This document shows, one piece after another, positions 6,060 through 6,081 of a stretch of 6,081 nt of DNA. How positions within the stretch are numbered: position 1 is the first letter of the stretch; every line of letters begins with the position of its first letter. The notes under the pieces were generated by a model. That model worked only from the letters and a program-made list of their open reading frames with translations. It did not search any database and was not told the origin of the DNA. Location: positions 1 through 6,081 of the forward strand of contig NZ_JAYEEQ010000040.1 in NCBI RefSeq assembly GCF_034651555.1. The letters run 5' to 3'. The DNA is from Aurantibrevibacter litoralis (GTDB lineage: Bacteria; Bacteroidota; Bacteroidia; Flavobacteriales; Flavobacteriaceae). Both the position numbers and the translations under genes were made by a program.

Positions 6060-6081
6060 TTGAATGAAAGGCAAAAACAAG

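Noticed and set aside
6001..6081. Minus-strand open frame from the right edge to a TAA at 6001-6003 as the end of an upstream gene
   Set aside because: Only 26 codons, very AT-rich, and a second minus frame is open over nearly the same stretch, so there is no coding signal to prefer it.
1..6081. CRISPR array, tRNA/rRNA, insertion sequence or riboswitch
   Set aside because: No spaced repeats, no tRNA-like cloverleaf, no transposase or terminal inverted repeats, and almost no non-coding space to hold a riboswitch apart from the right flank, where I saw no conserved structure.

Overview
The window is about 6.1 kb from the interior of a surface-polysaccharide (O-antigen or capsule) locus. Five genes lie on the minus strand and fill about 93% of it. 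The DNA is AT-rich. Four of the five genes lack a convincing Shine-Dalgarno sequence; only the first has a possible one. The proteins are rich in Ile, Lys, Asn and Phe. This fits a Bacteroidota bacterium, most likely a flavobacterium, but that is inferred from style and not from a marker gene.

In transcription order (right to left) the genes are: a WzxC-type lipid-linked oligosaccharide flippase (4255-5787); a GT4 glycosyltransferase (3147-4265); a Wzy-type polymerase of the O-antigen polymerase/ligase superfamily (1807-3150); a left-handed beta-helix O-acetyltransferase resembling serine acetyltransferase (1201-1794); and a second GT4 glycosyltransferase (147-1211). Three of the four junctions overlap (11, 4 and 11 bp). 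The fourth has a 12-nt gap, so the set is almost certainly one translationally coupled operon. Several starts are non-ATG.

Together they form the core of a Wzx/Wzy pathway. The two glycosyltransferases would extend an undecaprenyl-diphosphate-linked sugar on the cytoplasmic face, the acetyltransferase would decorate it, Wzx would flip it and Wzy would polymerise it. The initiating sugar-phosphate transferase, nucleotide-sugar synthesis genes and export or chain-length genes are not here and must lie outside the window.

The flanks are less clear. The right flank (5788-6081) holds a start-less, protein-like 56-codon reading frame ending 38 nt before wzx, and weak promoter-like boxes on both strands. 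The left flank (1-146) holds an AT-rich hairpin over the last stop codon, and a start-less reading frame ending in a motif like the N-terminus of acyltransferase family 3. I see no novel defence, mobile or RNA system. The most useful leads are the two broken-looking flanking frames, the acetyltransferase's altered active-site residues, the internal composition shift of wzy, and the non-ATG, coupled starts.
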